The notes under the pieces were generated by a model, which had not been told where the DNA came from, ran no database searches, and saw only the letters and a program-made list of their open reading frames with translations. The position numbers and the translations under genes are program-made. Shown one piece after another: positions 10,615 to 19,875 of a stretch of 64,000 nucleotides of DNA (position 1 is its first letter; every line of letters begins with the position of its first letter). Origin of the DNA: Clostridium sp. OS1-26. Its GTDB lineage: Bacteria; Bacillota; Clostridia; Clostridiales; Clostridiaceae. The stretch spans positions 496,001 to 560,000 of the forward strand of contig NZ_CP133264.1 in the NCBI RefSeq assembly GCF_030915445.1. Reading direction: 5' to 3'.

Positions 10615-10709
10615 AAATACACATTTATTTTAATCTCTAATCAAGTGAATACAGATACTAAATTCTGTATCTATAAAATATATGAATATATTTAATAAGG
10701 AGGGCTATT

Positions 10710-12362
10710 ATGTTAAAAAGTAAAAAATCTAAAATGCTTGCATTACTTGTTACTGTAGCAGTAGCAGGTTCAGTATTTGCAGGCTGCGGCAGTAAATCAA
10801 CTTCAGGTACTGCCAGTGGAAAAAAAGTAATTAAGGTTAATATTGGGGCTGATCCAAAAACTATTGACCCAGGTTTAAACAATTCTGTGGAAGGTGCTAA
10901 AGTTATATGTAACGCCTTTGAAGGGTTAACAAACTTAGATAAAGATGATAAACCAATCCCAGGTGTAGCAGAGAAATGGGAAATCTCCAAGGATGGCTTA
11001 ACCTATACATTCCATTTAAGAAAAGATGCAAAATGGTCTGATGGAAAACCTGTTACTGCAAAAGACTTTGAATATGCTTGGAAGAGAGCCGCAGATCCAA
11101 ATACTGCATCTGAATATGCTTATCAAATTTTTTATGTAAAGAATGCTGAAAATTATAATAAGAAGAAAGCTACTGCTGATGAGGTAGGAGTTAAGGCCAC
11201 AGATGACCAAACTCTTGTAGTTACTCTTGAAGGTCCTACACTTTACTTCTTATCACTCACTGCTTTCCCTACTTATGCTCCTGTAAGAAAGGATATAGTA
11301 GAGAAAAATCCTAAGGATTGGGCTAATAAAGCTGAAACATATATATCTAACGGCCCATTTGTTATGAAAGAATATAAACCAAAAGACAGTTTAAACTTTG
11401 AAAAAAATCCTAACTACTGGGATGCTAAGGATGTAAAGCTTGATAGAATAGAATTTAAAACTTTAGAAAATGAAAGCAGTTACTTTGCTGCATTTAAATC
11501 TGGACAATTAGATATGCTTGATAAACCACCTGCACAAGAAACTCCTAATTTATTAAAGGATGGTACTGCAGTAGCTTATCCTTATCTAGGAACATACTAC
11601 TATAATCTTAATGTATCACCAAATGCAGAAAACGTTAATGCAGAAGCTGCTAAAGTATTAAAAGATGTTAGAGTAAGAAAAGCTCTTACTTACGCTATAG
11701 ATAGAACTGCTTTAGTTGAAAAAGTAACAAAATCTGGTGAGAAGCCAGCTACTAGTTTTGTACCAAGTGCAGCAAGTGACTCTAACGGTGGTAAATTCAA
11801 AAATAAAGAATACTACCCAGCAACTGCCGATGTTGCCCAAGCTAAAAAACTCTTAGCTGAAGCTGGATATCCTGATGGACAGGGATTCCCTAAGTTAGAA
11901 ATATTATATAACACAATGCAGGGACACCAAAATGTGGCTCAAGCTGTTCAAGATATGTGGAAGAAGAATTTAGGTATAGACGTTCAATTAAGAAACGTTG
12001 AAAGAAAAGTTCACTTAACTGAGCTAAATAAACGTAATTATCAAATTGCTAGAGATGGATGGATAGCAGATTACAACGACCCAATGACATTCATTGATCA
12101 GTTTACTACTGGCAATGAACAAAACCATCCTGGATATGCTAATGCAGAATTTGATAAATTAATTAAAGCTGCTAAAGCTGAAGCGGATGCAACAAAACGA
12201 GTAGCTTTAATGCATCAAGCAGAAGATACAATCATGAATGATATGCCATTCATACCTTTATATGAGTATACTGAAGTTGTTTGTATGAATAAAAAACTTA
12301 AAAATGTTCATGTATCACCACTTGGATTCTTCTACTTTAGAGATGCTGATTTAGAAAAATAA
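10710..12362 (+). CDS. oppA: Oligopeptide-binding lipoprotein OppA
   Basis: 550 residues, SBP family 5. A lipoprotein signal ends in the lipobox VFAGC (Cys at about residue 26), so it should be anchored on the outer face of the membrane and hand peptides to OppBC. The family landmark near the N-terminus of the mature chain (GADPKTIDPGLNNS) and the later FxxxRKDAKWSDGKPV segment are both present. AAGGAGG precedes the ATG. It is the last gene of the operon; a strong terminator follows directly. Confidence 0.94.
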   Translation: MLKSKKSKMLALLVTVAVAGSVFAGCGSKSTSGTASGKKVIKVNIGADPKTIDPGLNNSVEGAKVICNAFEGLTNLDKDDKPIPGVAEKWEISKDGLTYTFHLRKDAKWSDGKPVTAKDFEYAWKRAADPNTASEYAYQIFYVKNAENYNKKKATADEVGVKATDDQTLVVTLEGPTLYFLSLTAFPTYAPVRKDIVEKNPKDWANKAETYISNGPFVMKEYKPKDSLNFEKNPNYWDAKDVKLDRIEFKTLENESSYFAAFKSGQLDMLDKPPAQETPNLLKDGTAVAYPYLGTYYYNLNVSPNAENVNAEAAKVLKDVRVRKALTYAIDRTALVEKVTKSGEKPATSFVPSAASDSNGGKFKNKEYYPATADVAQAKKLLAEAGYPDGQGFPKLEILYNTMQGHQNVAQAVQDMWKKNLGIDVQLRNVERKVHLTELNKRNYQIARDGWIADYNDPMTFIDQFTTGNEQNHPGYANAEFDKLIKAAKAEADATKRVALMHQAEDTIMNDMPFIPLYEYTEVVCMNKKLKNVHVSPLGFFYFRDADLEK

Positions 12363-12370
12363 TAATATAA

Positions 12371-12403
12371 AAAAGGACTAGTTTTAATGCTAGTCCTTTT
12401 TAT
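12371..12403 (+). terminator. Terminator of the opp operon
   Basis: Perfect 11-base arms AAAAGGACTAG and CTAGTCCTTTT with an 8-base loop and a T tract, just after the oppA stop. Confidence 0.92.
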
Positions 12404-12569
12404 ATAGGGATAATAGACCAAAAGTTAACTTTCTAATTAATTCCTCCATGTAGGGTTTCACAATCAAAATTTATTTCCATAATATGGTGCGAAATTCAGT
12501 ATTTTAAAGTCTTTTACTTTATATAAATTTTATATTTTAATACATACTATACAATGGAGGTGTTTAACC

Positions 12570-12764
12570 ATGAAAAAAAATTCTTCAAATGATGTAGTTT
12601 TATCTACACCTGCTATAAAAGAATCTTTAGGAGAAAGCACAGCAGCAGGCCTTACTAGTGATTTTGGACCTGGATATGATGGTTTAGCAGGTGATACTCC
12701 TCTCCTACCTAATTATAGTAATCCAAAAAAGCATAAAGAAATTCACTCAAAACAAAGTAATTAA
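12570..12764 (+). CDS. Orphan 64-residue protein of unknown function
   Basis: A small free-standing gene with a good ribosome binding site (ATGGAGGTG, 9 bases from the ATG) and its own terminator. The product is polar, starts MKKNSSNDVVLSTPAIKE and has a Gly/Ser/Asp-rich middle (DFGPGYDGLAGD) with no membrane segment or cysteines. I do not recognise the family. Autonomous expression signals make it more credible than a chance frame. Confidence 0.6.
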   Translation: MKKNSSNDVVLSTPAIKESLGESTAAGLTSDFGPGYDGLAGDTPLLPNYSNPKKHKEIHSKQSN

Positions 12765-12770
12765 ATGTAA

Positions 12771-12810
12771 AAAAAGGATGACTCCAGTACAAGACAGAAG
12801 TCATCTTTTT
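12771..12810 (+). terminator. Terminator after the orphan small gene
   Basis: Arms AAAAAGGATGACT and AGTCATCTTTTT with a T tract, 6 bases after the stop. It may also serve the convergent POT transporter gene. Confidence 0.8.
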
Positions 12811-12867
12811 CTATTTTAGAAAATAAACCTGTTATAATCAACACCAGCTGTTTACCACTTATGTGAT

Positions 12868-14235
12868 TTACACAGCCTCAGCTTTAGCTGGTTCTTTATC
12901 TTCAAGCAGGCCTACAAGCTTCTTATCAAAGAAGAACAACAATACTGAGGATACAAACAAAATAATCGGAATAACAACATATGCCTGCATAATTGGGAAT
13001 TTTGAAGCAAACTCATATAAATATCCATAGGATTTACCTGCTATGAATGAAGCCAAAATCCAAACCCCCATTAATACAGAGTAAATCTTGTTCGGTGCAT
13101 ATTTAGTAACAAATGAATTACCAAGTGGTGAGAATAACATTTCACCTATACTAAGTAGAATACCAAATGCCACGATCCAAATAATGTTTGCCTTAGCTGT
13201 AGCAACTCCACCTCTTGAAAGTTCTGCAAATACAAGCATCAAGAAGGATAACCCTAAGAATCCAAGACCTAGAGCTAACTTTTTAAACAAACTTAAATCT
13301 CCTTTAGGACCCTTGGACATCTTAAACCATAATGCAGCTAAAACTGGTCCAAGAGCAATACATACTAAAGCGTTTAAAGAGTCGAACCATGAAAGTGGCA
13401 CTTCAAATCCGCTCACATTCATATTAACAAATTGACCACCGTAATCATAAACAGCAAGATAAGTCAAGTACCAGAACACCCAGAACACAACTGAGAATAA
13501 GGATACTAAAACAATAGCAAATACTTTTCTTTTTTCCACCTTTGTCAATGGTTTAACTTCTTCTTCTACTTTCTTTTCTACATGCTTACCCGCTTTGAAC
13601 GGTTTTTTGCCTGCTTCTCCAAGGAATTTCATACCGAACAAAAACCATAGAGCATCAATAGCACAAATAATACCACATAATTGAAACGCAGGTCTGAAAC
13701 CTTGAACACCGCCATGAGCAAAAGTAGTTGCCACAAGAATACCTACAAAGGTTGTTCCGATAAATGAACCAATATTTACGAAAGAATACTGAACCGAAAA
13801 TGCTGAATCCAGCTGTCTTTCGTCATCAAATAAAGAACCGTTTATTGCAGAAACGTTACCTTTGAAAAGGCCTGTCCCAATAGCTACAAGGGTAACCATT
13901 AAATTCATGGTTGTCACAGTTGTTGCAGTTCCACCTAGAAAATACCCTACACCCATCAAAGCTAATCCAACCGGAACACAGTATCTAGCTCCGATGTATC
14001 TGTCAGAAATATATCCGCCAACAATAGGTGCAAGATAGGTAAAGGCAACAAGATTTGATTGAATAAGTGCAGCTTCAACTTTTGTAAGACCCAATCCACC
14101 TGTTACTACTGTAGCAGCAACGAAAACAAAGATCAGGTACTTAGCAGAATAATACGCCATTCTTTCGAGCATAAACGCGATGGAACAAACGTAGAAACCA
14201 AAAGGGCGTTTGTTTTTTACTACCATTTCACTCAT
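12868..14235 (-). CDS. POT/PTR2 family proton-dependent di-/tripeptide transporter
   Basis: 455 residues, about 12-14 membrane helices of the major facilitator superfamily. POT landmarks include FMLERMAYYSAKYL (the ExxER-like helix-1 motif in degenerate form), AYLAPIVGGYISDRYIGAR-type loop and GTGLFKGNVSAINGSLF. It should import small peptides with protons, complementing the Opp importer nearby. I chose the ATG at 14235 because GGAGGAAAAATT sits just upstream; the frame stays open upstream but that stretch encodes a peptidase remnant. Confidence 0.88.
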   Translation of the reverse strand: MSEMVVKNKRPFGFYVCSIAFMLERMAYYSAKYLIFVFVAATVVTGGLGLTKVEAALIQSNLVAFTYLAPIVGGYISDRYIGARYCVPVGLALMGVGYFLGGTATTVTTMNLMVTLVAIGTGLFKGNVSAINGSLFDDERQLDSAFSVQYSFVNIGSFIGTTFVGILVATTFAHGGVQGFRPAFQLCGIICAIDALWFLFGMKFLGEAGKKPFKAGKHVEKKVEEEVKPLTKVEKRKVFAIVLVSLFSVVFWVFWYLTYLAVYDYGGQFVNMNVSGFEVPLSWFDSLNALVCIALGPVLAALWFKMSKGPKGDLSLFKKLALGLGFLGLSFLMLVFAELSRGGVATAKANIIWIVAFGILLSIGEMLFSPLGNSFVTKYAPNKIYSVLMGVWILASFIAGKSYGYLYEFASKFPIMQAYVVIPIILFVSSVLLFFFDKKLVGLLEDKEPAKAEAV

Positions 14236-14421
14236 AATTTTTCCTCCAATCTTATTTTTAACTTCTTCTGTATAGGATTTCAGCCACGCCCATTTTTCAT
14301 CGCTCAGGTGCTCAGCTAATCTCTCGTACACAAGTTTATGATAACTGTTTAAACACAGTTTCTCATCATTGTTAAGGTCTCTTCTGTGGTTATGGCATCT
14401 TAATAGAAAACGCTTACACAA
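14236..14421 (-). pseudogene. Remnant of the C-terminal end of an Xaa-Pro aminopeptidase (M24 family)
   Basis: In frame with, and directly upstream of, the POT transporter, 45 residues around LNSYHKLVYERLAEHL and DEKWAWLKSYTEEV match, from memory, the extreme C-terminal (M24C) domain of aminopeptidase P. Nothing upstream of 14421 continues the enzyme, so most of the gene has been lost and only its 3' tail remains. It supports the idea that a peptidase once preceded the transporter in an operon. Confidence 0.5.
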
Positions 14422-14660
14422 GACCTATAATTTACCATAACCTGAAATGTTAGATAATATCAAAAATACTTATATTTTAAGTATTTTTATAATTTTATGT
14501 CTTTTTTTGCTCACAACTAATTATTGCACATATGCTAGAAAAAATCAAGTTATACTAAAATAATTTTACTTATACTAAATTTAATTTTTACTATTTTATC
14601 AATATAAAATAATATAAAAACAAAAGTAAAATTATTTATCTATATAATTCTAAACAATAA
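14422..14660. other. AT-rich spacer between the two POT genes
   Basis: About 240 bases of extremely AT-rich sequence between the peptidase remnant and the terminator of the next gene. No gene or clear dyad; it probably holds the promoter of the downstream minus-strand transporter. Confidence 0.4.
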
Positions 14661-14706
14661 AAAAACCCTCACAATAGAAATCCTTTTCTATCGCGAGGAA
14701 TTTTTT
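14661..14706 (-). terminator. Terminator of the second POT gene
   Basis: On the minus strand a stem of CCTCGCGATAGAAA paired with TTTCTATTGTGAGG is followed by a run of T, directly after the transporter stop. Confidence 0.85.
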
Positions 14707-14724
14707 CTATATATATTTATTAAA

Positions 14725-16071
14725 TTATTCAGTAAGCTCTGTAATCTTCTTATTGCAAGCAAACAGTATAACTGCTCCAACAAAAAGTATAGTTGGTATA
14801 GCTATAAATACTTGCATTAATCCTAAGTTTCCTATAATTCCTTCTATATATCCTGATCCCTTTTGAGCTAAGAAGGTAGCGAAACTCCATACACCCATTA
14901 GTAATGCTAAATATTTAGGTGGTGCAGTTTTACTTACTACTGAATTTCCTAGTGGTGAGAAACACATTTCTCCTATAGTTTGGAATATTGTAAACATTAA
15001 TATCCATAACATGCTTAAGCTAGCAGTTGTAACTCCACCTCTTACAAATTCAGCTCCTACCATTACTAAGAATCCAATACCTAGGAATATATATCCTAAA
15101 GCTATTTTTTGTGTCATAGTAAGATCTCCATTTTTTCTTGTCTTAGAAAGCTTGAACCATATTGTAGCCATTATTGGTGATAATACTACACAAAGTAATC
15201 CATTAAAGGAAGTTGTAGTCCATGTAGCAGGTATCTTAAAGTTGCCAACATTAAATTTAGTATAACTATCAACATACAATAATAGTGATGCTTCTGATTG
15301 ATTGTAGAACAGCCAGAAGAATACTGAGAATAATGCTAAAATAAATATAACAAGAACCTGATTTTTTTCTCTTTTAGTTAATGGTCTATTAACATCTACT
15401 TTAACATCTGCTTTGCTGGAAGCAACAGAATATTTATTAGGTTTTTTCCCTAAATCTCCCAGATTCTTACAAGTAAATAAAAATACAATTCCTGACATTA
15501 GAGCAAATATTGCTGCTAATAAGTAACATATTCTAAATCCATGTGTAATGTACATTCCACCTAATGCAAGTGAACCAACAAATGCCCCTCCATTAACAAA
15601 TGAGTAAATAATTGAATATCCCATATCCTTACGTTGATCTTCTTTTTCATATAATTCACCAACTAAGGCATTTAAGTTACCTTTAAAGAAACCTGTTCCA
15701 ATAGATACTACTATAATAAGTGCGTTAATCCATGCAGCGCTGGTAGCAAAATATCCTAAAGACCAACCTGCAGCCATAAGAACTGTGCCTATCATTATAC
15801 AATATCTTGGTCCTAGCCATTTGTCAGCAATGATCCCTCCAAATATTGGAGCCAAGTAAGTAAATGCTCCTAAATTTGCTGCTATAACTGTTGCCTCTGC
15901 CTTGGAAATACCAAGTCCACCTTTTGCTACCGCATATGCTAGGAAAAGTACTAAAATTGGTTTACCTCCATAGTACGCAAATCTCTCAAAGGTAAAGGTT
16001 AATCCTAACCCATAGAGAGCCTTAGGTTGCCCTTGCTTCGGCTCTGATTGCATAACTGTTTGTCCATTCAT
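14725..16071 (-). CDS. POT/PTR2 family proton-dependent di-/tripeptide transporter
   Basis: 448 residues, paralogue of the gene at 12868-14235. Helix 1 has FTFERFAYYGGKPILVLF, matching the conserved ExxERF region of POT carriers; GGIIADKWLGPRYCIMIG and GTGFFKGNLNALVGELY are further family landmarks. It probably imports di- and tripeptides. GGAGGG lies just upstream of the ATG. It is monocistronic, with its own terminator. The two transporters are clearly diverged, so this is an old duplication. Confidence 0.9.
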   Translation of the reverse strand: MNGQTVMQSEPKQGQPKALYGLGLTFTFERFAYYGGKPILVLFLAYAVAKGGLGISKAEATVIAANLGAFTYLAPIFGGIIADKWLGPRYCIMIGTVLMAAGWSLGYFATSAAWINALIIVVSIGTGFFKGNLNALVGELYEKEDQRKDMGYSIIYSFVNGGAFVGSLALGGMYITHGFRICYLLAAIFALMSGIVFLFTCKNLGDLGKKPNKYSVASSKADVKVDVNRPLTKREKNQVLVIFILALFSVFFWLFYNQSEASLLLYVDSYTKFNVGNFKIPATWTTTSFNGLLCVVLSPIMATIWFKLSKTRKNGDLTMTQKIALGYIFLGIGFLVMVGAEFVRGGVTTASLSMLWILMFTIFQTIGEMCFSPLGNSVVSKTAPPKYLALLMGVWSFATFLAQKGSGYIEGIIGNLGLMQVFIAIPTILFVGAVILFACNKKITELTE

Positions 16072-16429
16072 AAAAAACCCTCCATTCTAGATAATAAATA
16101 TATGACTGAGTTAGAAACTCATATCATGCCCCCTAAGTATTATTATTGAATATATCTTCATATAAACTGCTTTGACTTTTATTAAAACATAATACTTTAA
16201 TTACTTTTACATTTATGTATTATTTAATATAAAATTACATTTATTACAAACAATATCAATTATTACACAAATTTCACACTTTTGCAAGATATTTTCCCAA
16301 AAATTTTATATATACTTAATTTTTTCCCATTGTTTTTAAAACATTACACATATACTTAAATTTTTTTCATATTTATGCAATTTTATGCAAGATTATCATT
16401 TTAAAATTTCATTATATTTGTGAAATAGA
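16072..16429. other. AT-rich intergenic region
   Basis: Roughly 360 bases between the second POT gene and the peptidase terminator. Very AT-rich with several long T and A runs. I see nothing coding; promoter signals for the minus-strand transporter gene are expected here but none stands out. Confidence 0.4.
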
Positions 16430-16464
16430 AAGCAAGGATTTCTATTTTTCGAAAGTCCTTGCTT
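16430..16464 (-). terminator. Terminator of the M24 peptidase gene
   Basis: Arms AAGCAAGGA and TCCTTGCTT with extra pairing inside, just downstream of the peptidase stop. Confidence 0.75.
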
Positions 16465-16489
16465 AATCGATATTAACTTCTAAGTATTT

Positions 16490-17556
16490 TTATACACAAA
16501 TTAAATCTTTGGAAGACTTAGTTAGCCTTTCATTTCCTGTCTCAGTTACAATAATTGTATCTTCTATTCTTACTCCACCCCAATTAGGAATGTAAATTCC
16601 CGGCTCTACCGTAATGATACAGTTCCTTTCTATTACTCTATCTCCATTTTTGCCAAGGAAAGGTTGTTCATGTAGTTCTCTTCCTACACCATGTCCTATA
16701 CCAGGATAATAATATTCAATATAATCCTTCACAATTTCTCTTATTTTATCATCAGGCGCTTTCGATGTAACTCCTGCCTTTATTGTATCCAACCCAACCT
16801 GCTGCGCTTTTTTAACAACATTATATATTTCTATTTGTTTTTCATTCGCAGTACCAACTACTATAGTTCTTGTCATGTCAGATGTATATCCCTTATACAA
16901 TGCTCCAAAGTCTAAAGTGACAAAGTCACCTTTTTCTATAACTTTATCATTTGGCTTTCCATGAGGCAGAGATGTTTTTTTACCGGAAATTAATATTGTT
17001 TCGAAGCCAACTCCACTTGCTCCATTTGATTTTATTATATATTCTAGCTTAGCAGCTACTTCATTTTCTGTCATTCCAGGTTTTATAAAGTTTAATATAT
17101 CTTCAAAGGATTTATCTGTAATTTTAGAAGCTTCCTTTAGTATTTCTATTTCTTCTTCATCTTTTACATATCTTAAATCTTCTATTACATTATTAGTAGG
17201 AATAAGCTCAACGTCAGGTATACTCTTTTGAAGTTTATCATATAAGTCATAGGAGGTTGCAACTCTTTCAAATCCAAGTTTCTTTATGTCATTGTTTTTG
17301 CATAATTCCTTAATTGCATCTACAATGCTTGTCCCAATCTTTTGCCAATTTATTATTCGAAACCCTTTACATTCTTCTTGCGCAAGTTCAAAAACCTTCC
17401 ATCAGTTATAAGAAACTGTTGGTCTGTACCTATTAGCGCATATGCAGCTTCATCAGAAAATCTACTTATGTAATTCACATTAGCTCTTTTTACTAAAAAT
17501 AAAGCATCCCATTCGTTATCTTTTAATATGGCTTGTGTTCTATTTAACCTTTCCAT
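16490..17556 (-). pseudogene. M24 family Xaa-Pro peptidase, frameshifted in this sequence
   Basis: Two frames join into one 355-residue prolidase-like enzyme that cleaves Xaa-Pro peptides. The N-terminal creatinase domain starts MERLNRTQAILKDNEWDALF. The catalytic pita-bread domain keeps LDFGALYKGYTSDMTRT, GHGVGRELHE and ITVEPGIYIPNWGG, so the metal ligands Asp, Asp, His, Glu and Glu look intact. The frame breaks at a run of five A (plus strand 17390-17394); one added base restores GRFFELAQEECKGF. The ATG at 17556 follows AGGAGG. The gene may be functional if the lesion is a sequencing error. It fits the surrounding peptide-uptake cluster. Confidence 0.85.
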
Positions 17557-18030
17557 TTTACATCCTCCTTTTATTAAATGTTTTGTAAATATCGTCCAAT
17601 TCAAATTATATCACAACTCTTTTCCATTAGAAACACCAAAATGAAATTTTACCTTTATTTTTGTATTTATATTTAAAAAAATTTAGTTATAGTAAAACTT
17701 TATCAATTTTATCAATTGAATATTTTATATATATGAACTTTGGATACTTTAAAATTATCAGTTTAGCATTAAATATATTTTTCAATAAAATAGCTATTAA
17801 CGAGATTGGCTGTTTTTTCCAAAGCTATAAGTGTTGGCGCCTTAAGTCACTTTTTTAATAAATCGTAAAATAATAAGCACTAGTGCTTCACTAGTGCTTA
17901 TATCAAATATTTATTTCTTTAGAGAAATCTTTCCTCTAAGCTTTTATTAGCTTAGGACAATTATTATTATATTTTCCAATTATTACAAAATAATGACCAA
18001 ATTGTTACATTTCTGTATACTTTAAAATAA
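17557..18030. other. Intergenic region left of the element boundary
   Basis: About 470 AT-rich bases with no credible gene. The only clear structure is the perfect dyad at 17874-17900. Confidence 0.4.
17874..17900 (-). terminator. Perfect 12-bp dyad, possible terminator
   Basis: TAAGCACTAGTG and its exact complement are separated by three bases. T-rich sequence follows on the minus strand (TTATTATTTTAC), so it could be a backup terminator for transcription coming from the right. The inner part is itself palindromic, so a protein-binding site is also possible. Confidence 0.45.
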
Positions 18031-18077
18031 AAAACCTCTAAACCATGTAACACATTGATATTACTAGCTTAGAGGTT
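18031..18077 (-). terminator. Displaced original terminator of selC
   Basis: On the minus strand the tRNA-Sec tail fragment is followed by AACCTCTAA ... TTAGAGGTT and a T tract. The same arrangement, slightly diverged in the loop, follows the intact tRNA at 41811-41857. This is most simply the original chromosomal terminator pushed away by the insertion. Confidence 0.65.
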
Positions 18078-18121
18078 ATCTTTTTATATTGGCGGGAATA
18101 TGTGGGAATCGAACCCACCCG
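18059..18121. repeat. Distal attachment site of the selC-inserted element
   Basis: 63 bases identical to 41838-41900. Bases 18090-18121 are the last 32 bases of tRNA-Sec (T arm, acceptor 3' strand, encoded CCA); the rest is the terminator side. Identity ends abruptly at 18121. The copy lacks the rest of the tRNA, so it is a displaced 3' fragment and not a gene. Confidence 0.9.
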
Positions 18122-18426
18122 ACGAAACTCATACTTTTTGTTTTTTCAACCTAGTTAATAAAAAGCTTTATTTTCAATACTTTAAATACATTTCATCTTC
18201 AAAATAAATTACTTATTTTCATATAAAATTTAGTATTACTGCACACCTATTGCACGAAAATTTTTCTATCTTTAATTACATATAACGTCTGTGCTTTCAG
18301 CATCTAAAGCTTATATATAAATCAAATTATATACTAAAACTCCATATAAAAAATGACTTAATTAGACTAACATAAAAATAACTCTCTCATAAATCGCATA
18401 ATAAGAAAAGTGCGTAACATTTTTTA
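18122..18426. other. Gene-free stretch inside the distal element end
   Basis: About 300 AT-rich bases between the distal attachment site and the acetyltransferase stop. No gene seen. Confidence 0.4.
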
Positions 18427-18936
18427 TTAAAAATAATTAGGTATTTCTATCTGTGGAGCATTAGTATTTATATCCCAAGTATTAGGCTGACAATAAGCCA
18501 TTAAAAGACTTGATGTACGTTTTTGAAAATTATTGGGTAATGCTTCAAATTTAAGTTTATTATAAAAATCTGCACCAATATCTGAATATAAAAACCAAAT
18601 ATCTATAGGAATATCTCTATTTATATATGACATAGTCTTTTCTATTAAGTTTGACCCATAACCTTTCCTTCTTAAATGTATTGGTGTAGAAATAGAACCA
18701 ATTCCTCTTATTTCTAATCCAGTACCACAATTAAGATGATTTAAGTTATGTATAAGTAACGAACTTGATAAAACCTTATCATCATTTTCTAATACATACC
18801 ACTTTCCATTTGCATACTTAATAGACGACTTACAAGTTAAAAGATAATCTGGTTTAGAAAGACCATCGCCCCAAGCATCATAACCCATCATGTATATTAT
18901 TTCAAAGTCCTTTTCTTCTGCTTCACGCAAATTCAT
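18427..18936 (-). CDS. GNAT family N-acetyltransferase
   Basis: 169 residues beginning MNLREAEEKDFEIIYMM. The acetyl-CoA binding loop is recognisable as PIHLRRKGYGSNLIEKTMSY (R/QxxGxG/A pattern), followed by the usual core strand and helix. GNAT enzymes transfer acetyl groups to diverse amines; the substrate cannot be told from sequence. The ATG at 18936 follows AGGAGG. It is the cargo gene nearest the distal attachment site, so it is probably element-borne. Confidence 0.75.
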   Translation of the reverse strand: MNLREAEEKDFEIIYMMGYDAWGDGLSKPDYLLTCKSSIKYANGKWYVLENDDKVLSSSLLIHNLNHLNCGTGLEIRGIGSISTPIHLRRKGYGSNLIEKTMSYINRDIPIDIWFLYSDIGADFYNKLKFEALPNNFQKRTSSLLMAYCQPNTWDINTNAPQIEIPNYF

Positions 18937-19032
18937 TCCAATACCTCCTGTCAAAAATACATAAAACCTGTAGCAAAATTTCATACTAATATTTATTATA
19001 ATATATTCCTCGGTTGAGACACATTTTGTTCC

Positions 19033-19270
19033 GAATATGACTTTATGTATTAATATAATTATATAGTTTTTAATAATACAAATAAAGGAATTTTATTAAA
19101 GAAAAAGAGCTTGCATCCATTAAGATACAGGCTCTTTGTTAAAAATCATTTTCTTGTATACTTCTTATATGTCTAATAAAGAATACTGCTAATACTGTTA
19201 TGTATATAAAAAGTAATATAATTGCAGTTCCAAAACCGTAATACACTAGTTTTATTAATTCCAATTTCAA
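19033..19270. repeat. Left copy of a 238-bp inverted duplication
   Basis: This segment is the reverse complement, with some mismatches, of 24450-24687; both are 238 bases with no net gap. Each copy contains a 43-codon membrane-peptide gene and its terminator. Together they flank the 19.8-24.4 kb module in inverted orientation. Confidence 0.8.
19139..19270 (-). CDS. Small single-span membrane protein (left paralogue)
   Basis: 43 residues read from a TTG start: a short N-terminus (KLELIKLVYYGFG), one long hydrophobic helix and a charged tail ending in QENDF. It is nearly identical to the product of 24450-24581, where the start is ATG. Conservation of the reading frame between copies, with mostly silent or conservative changes, supports coding. 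A terminator follows. Function unknown; size and shape would fit a small phage membrane protein or toxin peptide. Confidence 0.5.
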   Translation of the reverse strand: MKLELIKLVYYGFGTAIILLFIYITVLAVFFIRHIRSIQENDF

Positions 19271-19275
19271 AATAA

Positions 19276-19875
19276 TCACTTCTAATTCATATAACTATAA
19301 TTTAAATTCTAACCACATTTAAAAATACTGATCCTTTCTTTTTTTAAAACCTTATTTTAAAAATTTATCACATAATATACTATGAATATATTTTGTCAAT
19401 GCTCCAGTGGAGTAACATTTCAAATTGGCCATAAAGCTAACAATTTTAAAAATGATCTTAAAGGATAATAACATATATATCAAAATTTCCATTAATCATT
19501 TTTAACTTAATGTGATGCTAATATCCCACGTTTGGAACTTTGGTGAGCAGGATCCAGCGTTGCATTATATAAGTTTCTTCTCGATATGAGTCTGCACTTT
19601 ATAAGCAGAATATAGCAACTAGAGCATACGAATGTGTGCTATGTAGCTTTCTCTGTTAGCATAAAAAATTATGCTTGAGACATATTACTGAGCAAATTTA
19701 AAAGTGAATATTTTATTTTAATTCGATAGATACAGACTTGATTTTAACACCTTAAGCCCTTTATTAGGCAGGTTTGTACTATTAGAGTGTATAGGAAAAC
19801 ACAAGAAATGATATCAATTGCCATAGGTCCTGCTATGCAATTTTGTATATGCCTAAAAGGAAAGGATGTTTTAAT
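19276..19875. ncRNA. Possible structured non-coding RNA region
   Basis: About 600 bases have no gene. The part from 19505 to 19690 is less AT-rich than its surroundings and has stable hairpins: TCTGC/GCAGA near 19588-19607, AGCATAC/GTGTGCT near 19622-19640, and AGCATAA/TTATGCT near 19658-19676. I do not recognise a family. It lies upstream of the plus-strand integrase and could be its leader, an attachment site or a remnant of another element. Confidence 0.3.

Noticed and set aside
18090..18121. A second tRNA gene
   Set aside because: Only the 3' 32 bases of tRNA-Sec are present; no anticodon arm. It is the displaced attachment fragment.
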